Origin: Bacilli bacterium
GTDB lineage: Bacteria; Bacillota_I; Bacilli_A; RFN20; CAG-826
Direction: 5' to 3'
Length of the DNA: 59,235 nt
Assembly: GCA_017635565.1 (NCBI GenBank)
Contig: JAGBLE010000028.1
Coordinates: 1-59,235, forward strand
The position numbers and the translations under genes were made by a program. The notes under the pieces are model-generated. The model saw only the letters and a list, made by a program, of their open reading frames with translations. It had not been told where the DNA came from and did not search any database. Below, piece by piece: positions 58,443-59,235 of the stretch. Each line of letters starts with the position of its first letter. Within the stretch, counting starts at the first letter, position 1.

Positions 58443-58787
58443 ATGGCAGCCAAGAAAAAAGTCGAAGCACCAGCAAAAGCAGGCTTCCCAAAAGCCACTG
58501 AAAAAGACTTCTCCGTTATTGTTAAACCAGTCATCACTGAAAAAAGTATGGCTGCGATGCAAAACGAGAACAAAGTCACAGTGAAAGTTGCAGCGACAAG
58601 TAACAGAACTGAAGTCAAACTCGCATTTGAAAGAATCTTCCAAGTGAAAGTTGTCGACGTCAAAATTGTGAATGTTCGCGCTAAAGCAACAACCAGAGGT
58701 ACTCGTTATCAAGGAAGTATCCAAGGTTATAAGAAAGCGATTGTGACCATTGCTGAAGGTCAAGCAATCGATTTATTCAAAGAATAA
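58443..58787 (+). CDS. rplW: 50S ribosomal protein L23
   Basis: 114 residues. The L23 core begins at about residue 28 (VIVKPVITEKSMAAMQNENKVTVKVAATSNRTEVKLAFERIFQVKVVDVKIVNVRAK). An N-terminal Lys/Ala-rich extension (MAAKKKVEAPAKAGFPKATE) is additional. It starts one base after rplD, with GAGG inside the end of rplD. L23 lies at the tunnel exit, a docking site for trigger factor and SRP. Confidence 0.96.
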   Translation: MAAKKKVEAPAKAGFPKATEKDFSVIVKPVITEKSMAAMQNENKVTVKVAATSNRTEVKLAFERIFQVKVVDVKIVNVRAKATTRGTRYQGSIQGYKKAIVTIAEGQAIDLFKE

Positions 58788-58825
58788 GCAAGTTCATTAT
58801 TCTTAAATTATAGGAGGAAAAAGTA

Positions 58826-59235
58826 ATGTCAATTAGAACTTACAAGCCTACTTCTGCAAGTAGACGTAGCATGACAAACTCGACATTCGAAGAAATTACA
58901 ACTAGCACTCCTGAAAAAAGTTTATTAGTCACTTTATCAAAGAGTGGCGGAAGAAATAATCAAGGTATTATTACTTGCCGTCACATTGGTGGAGGTCATA
59001 AAAGGAAATACCGTTTAATTGACTTCAAACGAAATAAGGACAATATCCCTGCTGTTGTAAAGACTGTTGAGTATGATCCAAACCGTAACGCAAACATTTG
59101 TTTAGTCGCTTACGCTGATGGTGAAAAGAGATACATTCTCGCACCAAAAGATCTCAAAGTTGGGGATAAAATCATATCTGGTGTTACCTGCGATATTAAA
59201 GTTGGTAACGCTATGTGCCTCAAGAGTATTCCTGA
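58826..59235 (+). CDS. rplB: 50S ribosomal protein L2, N-terminal part (continues off window)
   Basis: 136 codons are visible from ATG 58826, which has TAGGAGGAAA upstream. Starts [24 protein letters not shown], then [33 protein letters not shown]-like [21 protein letters not shown] and [26 protein letters not shown], all standard L2. The window ends inside the gene. Confidence 0.97.
   Translation, partial: MSIRTYKPTSASRRSMTNSTFEEITTSTPEKSLLVTLSKSGGRNNQGIITCRHIGGGHKRKYRLIDFKRNKDNIPAVVKTVEYDPNRNANICLVAYADGEKRYILAPKDLKVGDKIISGVTCDIKVGNAMCLKSIP

Overview
The window is a low-GC, gene-dense bacterial chromosome segment. It looks like a fermentative, anaerobic relative of Bacilli/Mollicutes, such as an uncultured gut lineage. 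The signs are an AT-rich sequence, an oxygen-independent ribonucleotide reductase with its activator, and a FakA/FakB-PlsX-PlsC route for using exogenous fatty acids. Genes for amino sugars, rhamnose, uronates and N-acetylhexosamines fit a gut lifestyle. TGA ends conserved proteins at their normal length (nagA, rhaB, the HAD gene), so it is a stop here and the Mycoplasma code does not apply. The exact taxon is an inference.

Layout. 1-177 is the end of an IS3-type insertion sequence. 222-5388 holds an AGE-family sugar epimerase, a membrane GGDEF protein, and nagA with a ROK kinase. 5390-8970 holds an EF-G-like GTPase flanked by two inverted, related loci, each encoding a tiny hydrophobic peptide with a convergent antisense RNA (type I toxin-antitoxin layout). 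10496-11562 is a roughly 1.07 kb structured non-coding RNA built from three diverged copies of one module. 11585-16037 is an AraC-type regulator divergent from rhaDBA. 16178-23361 is a mannose/uronate cluster (manA, ROK kinase, eda, kdgK, uxaC, RDD protein, TIM-barrel isomerase). 23373-34296 carries a second AraC regulator, an oxidoreductase, phosphohexomutase, SGNH hydrolase, GH31 glycosidase, an acetyltransferase, an N-acetylhexosamine 1-kinase and a membrane-anchored nuclease. 34361-38216 holds two paralogous repeat lipoproteins. 38400-43497 is the fatty-acid/phospholipid operon. 43627-53147 holds small membrane proteins, folD, dCMP deaminase, nrdG, trxB, nrdD, pepT, mntR and a kinase-like protein. 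53274-56403 is a zinc-ribbon protein with tgt-queA-queH. 56564-59235 is the start of the S10 ribosomal operon.

The genes form pathways. NagA, the ROK kinase and possibly the AGE epimerase handle amino sugars, and the NahK-like kinase would activate free GlcNAc/GalNAc. RhaA-RhaB-RhaD take L-rhamnose to DHAP and lactaldehyde. UxaC, KdgK and Eda cover the two ends of the glucuronate route; UxuA and UxuB are not in this window. FakA and a DegV-type FakB phosphorylate imported fatty acids, which PlsX, ACP and PlsC carry into phospholipid. NrdG activates NrdD, whose C-terminal glutaredoxin-like domain is probably recycled by the adjacent TrxB.

The strongest unusual signals are: the three-module RNA, whose copies support a shared secondary structure by compensatory changes; the paired toxin-like peptide/antisense loci; and a recurring promoter layout in which a TATAAT-like box ends 6-7 bases before an ATG with no ribosome-binding site, implying leaderless mRNAs.
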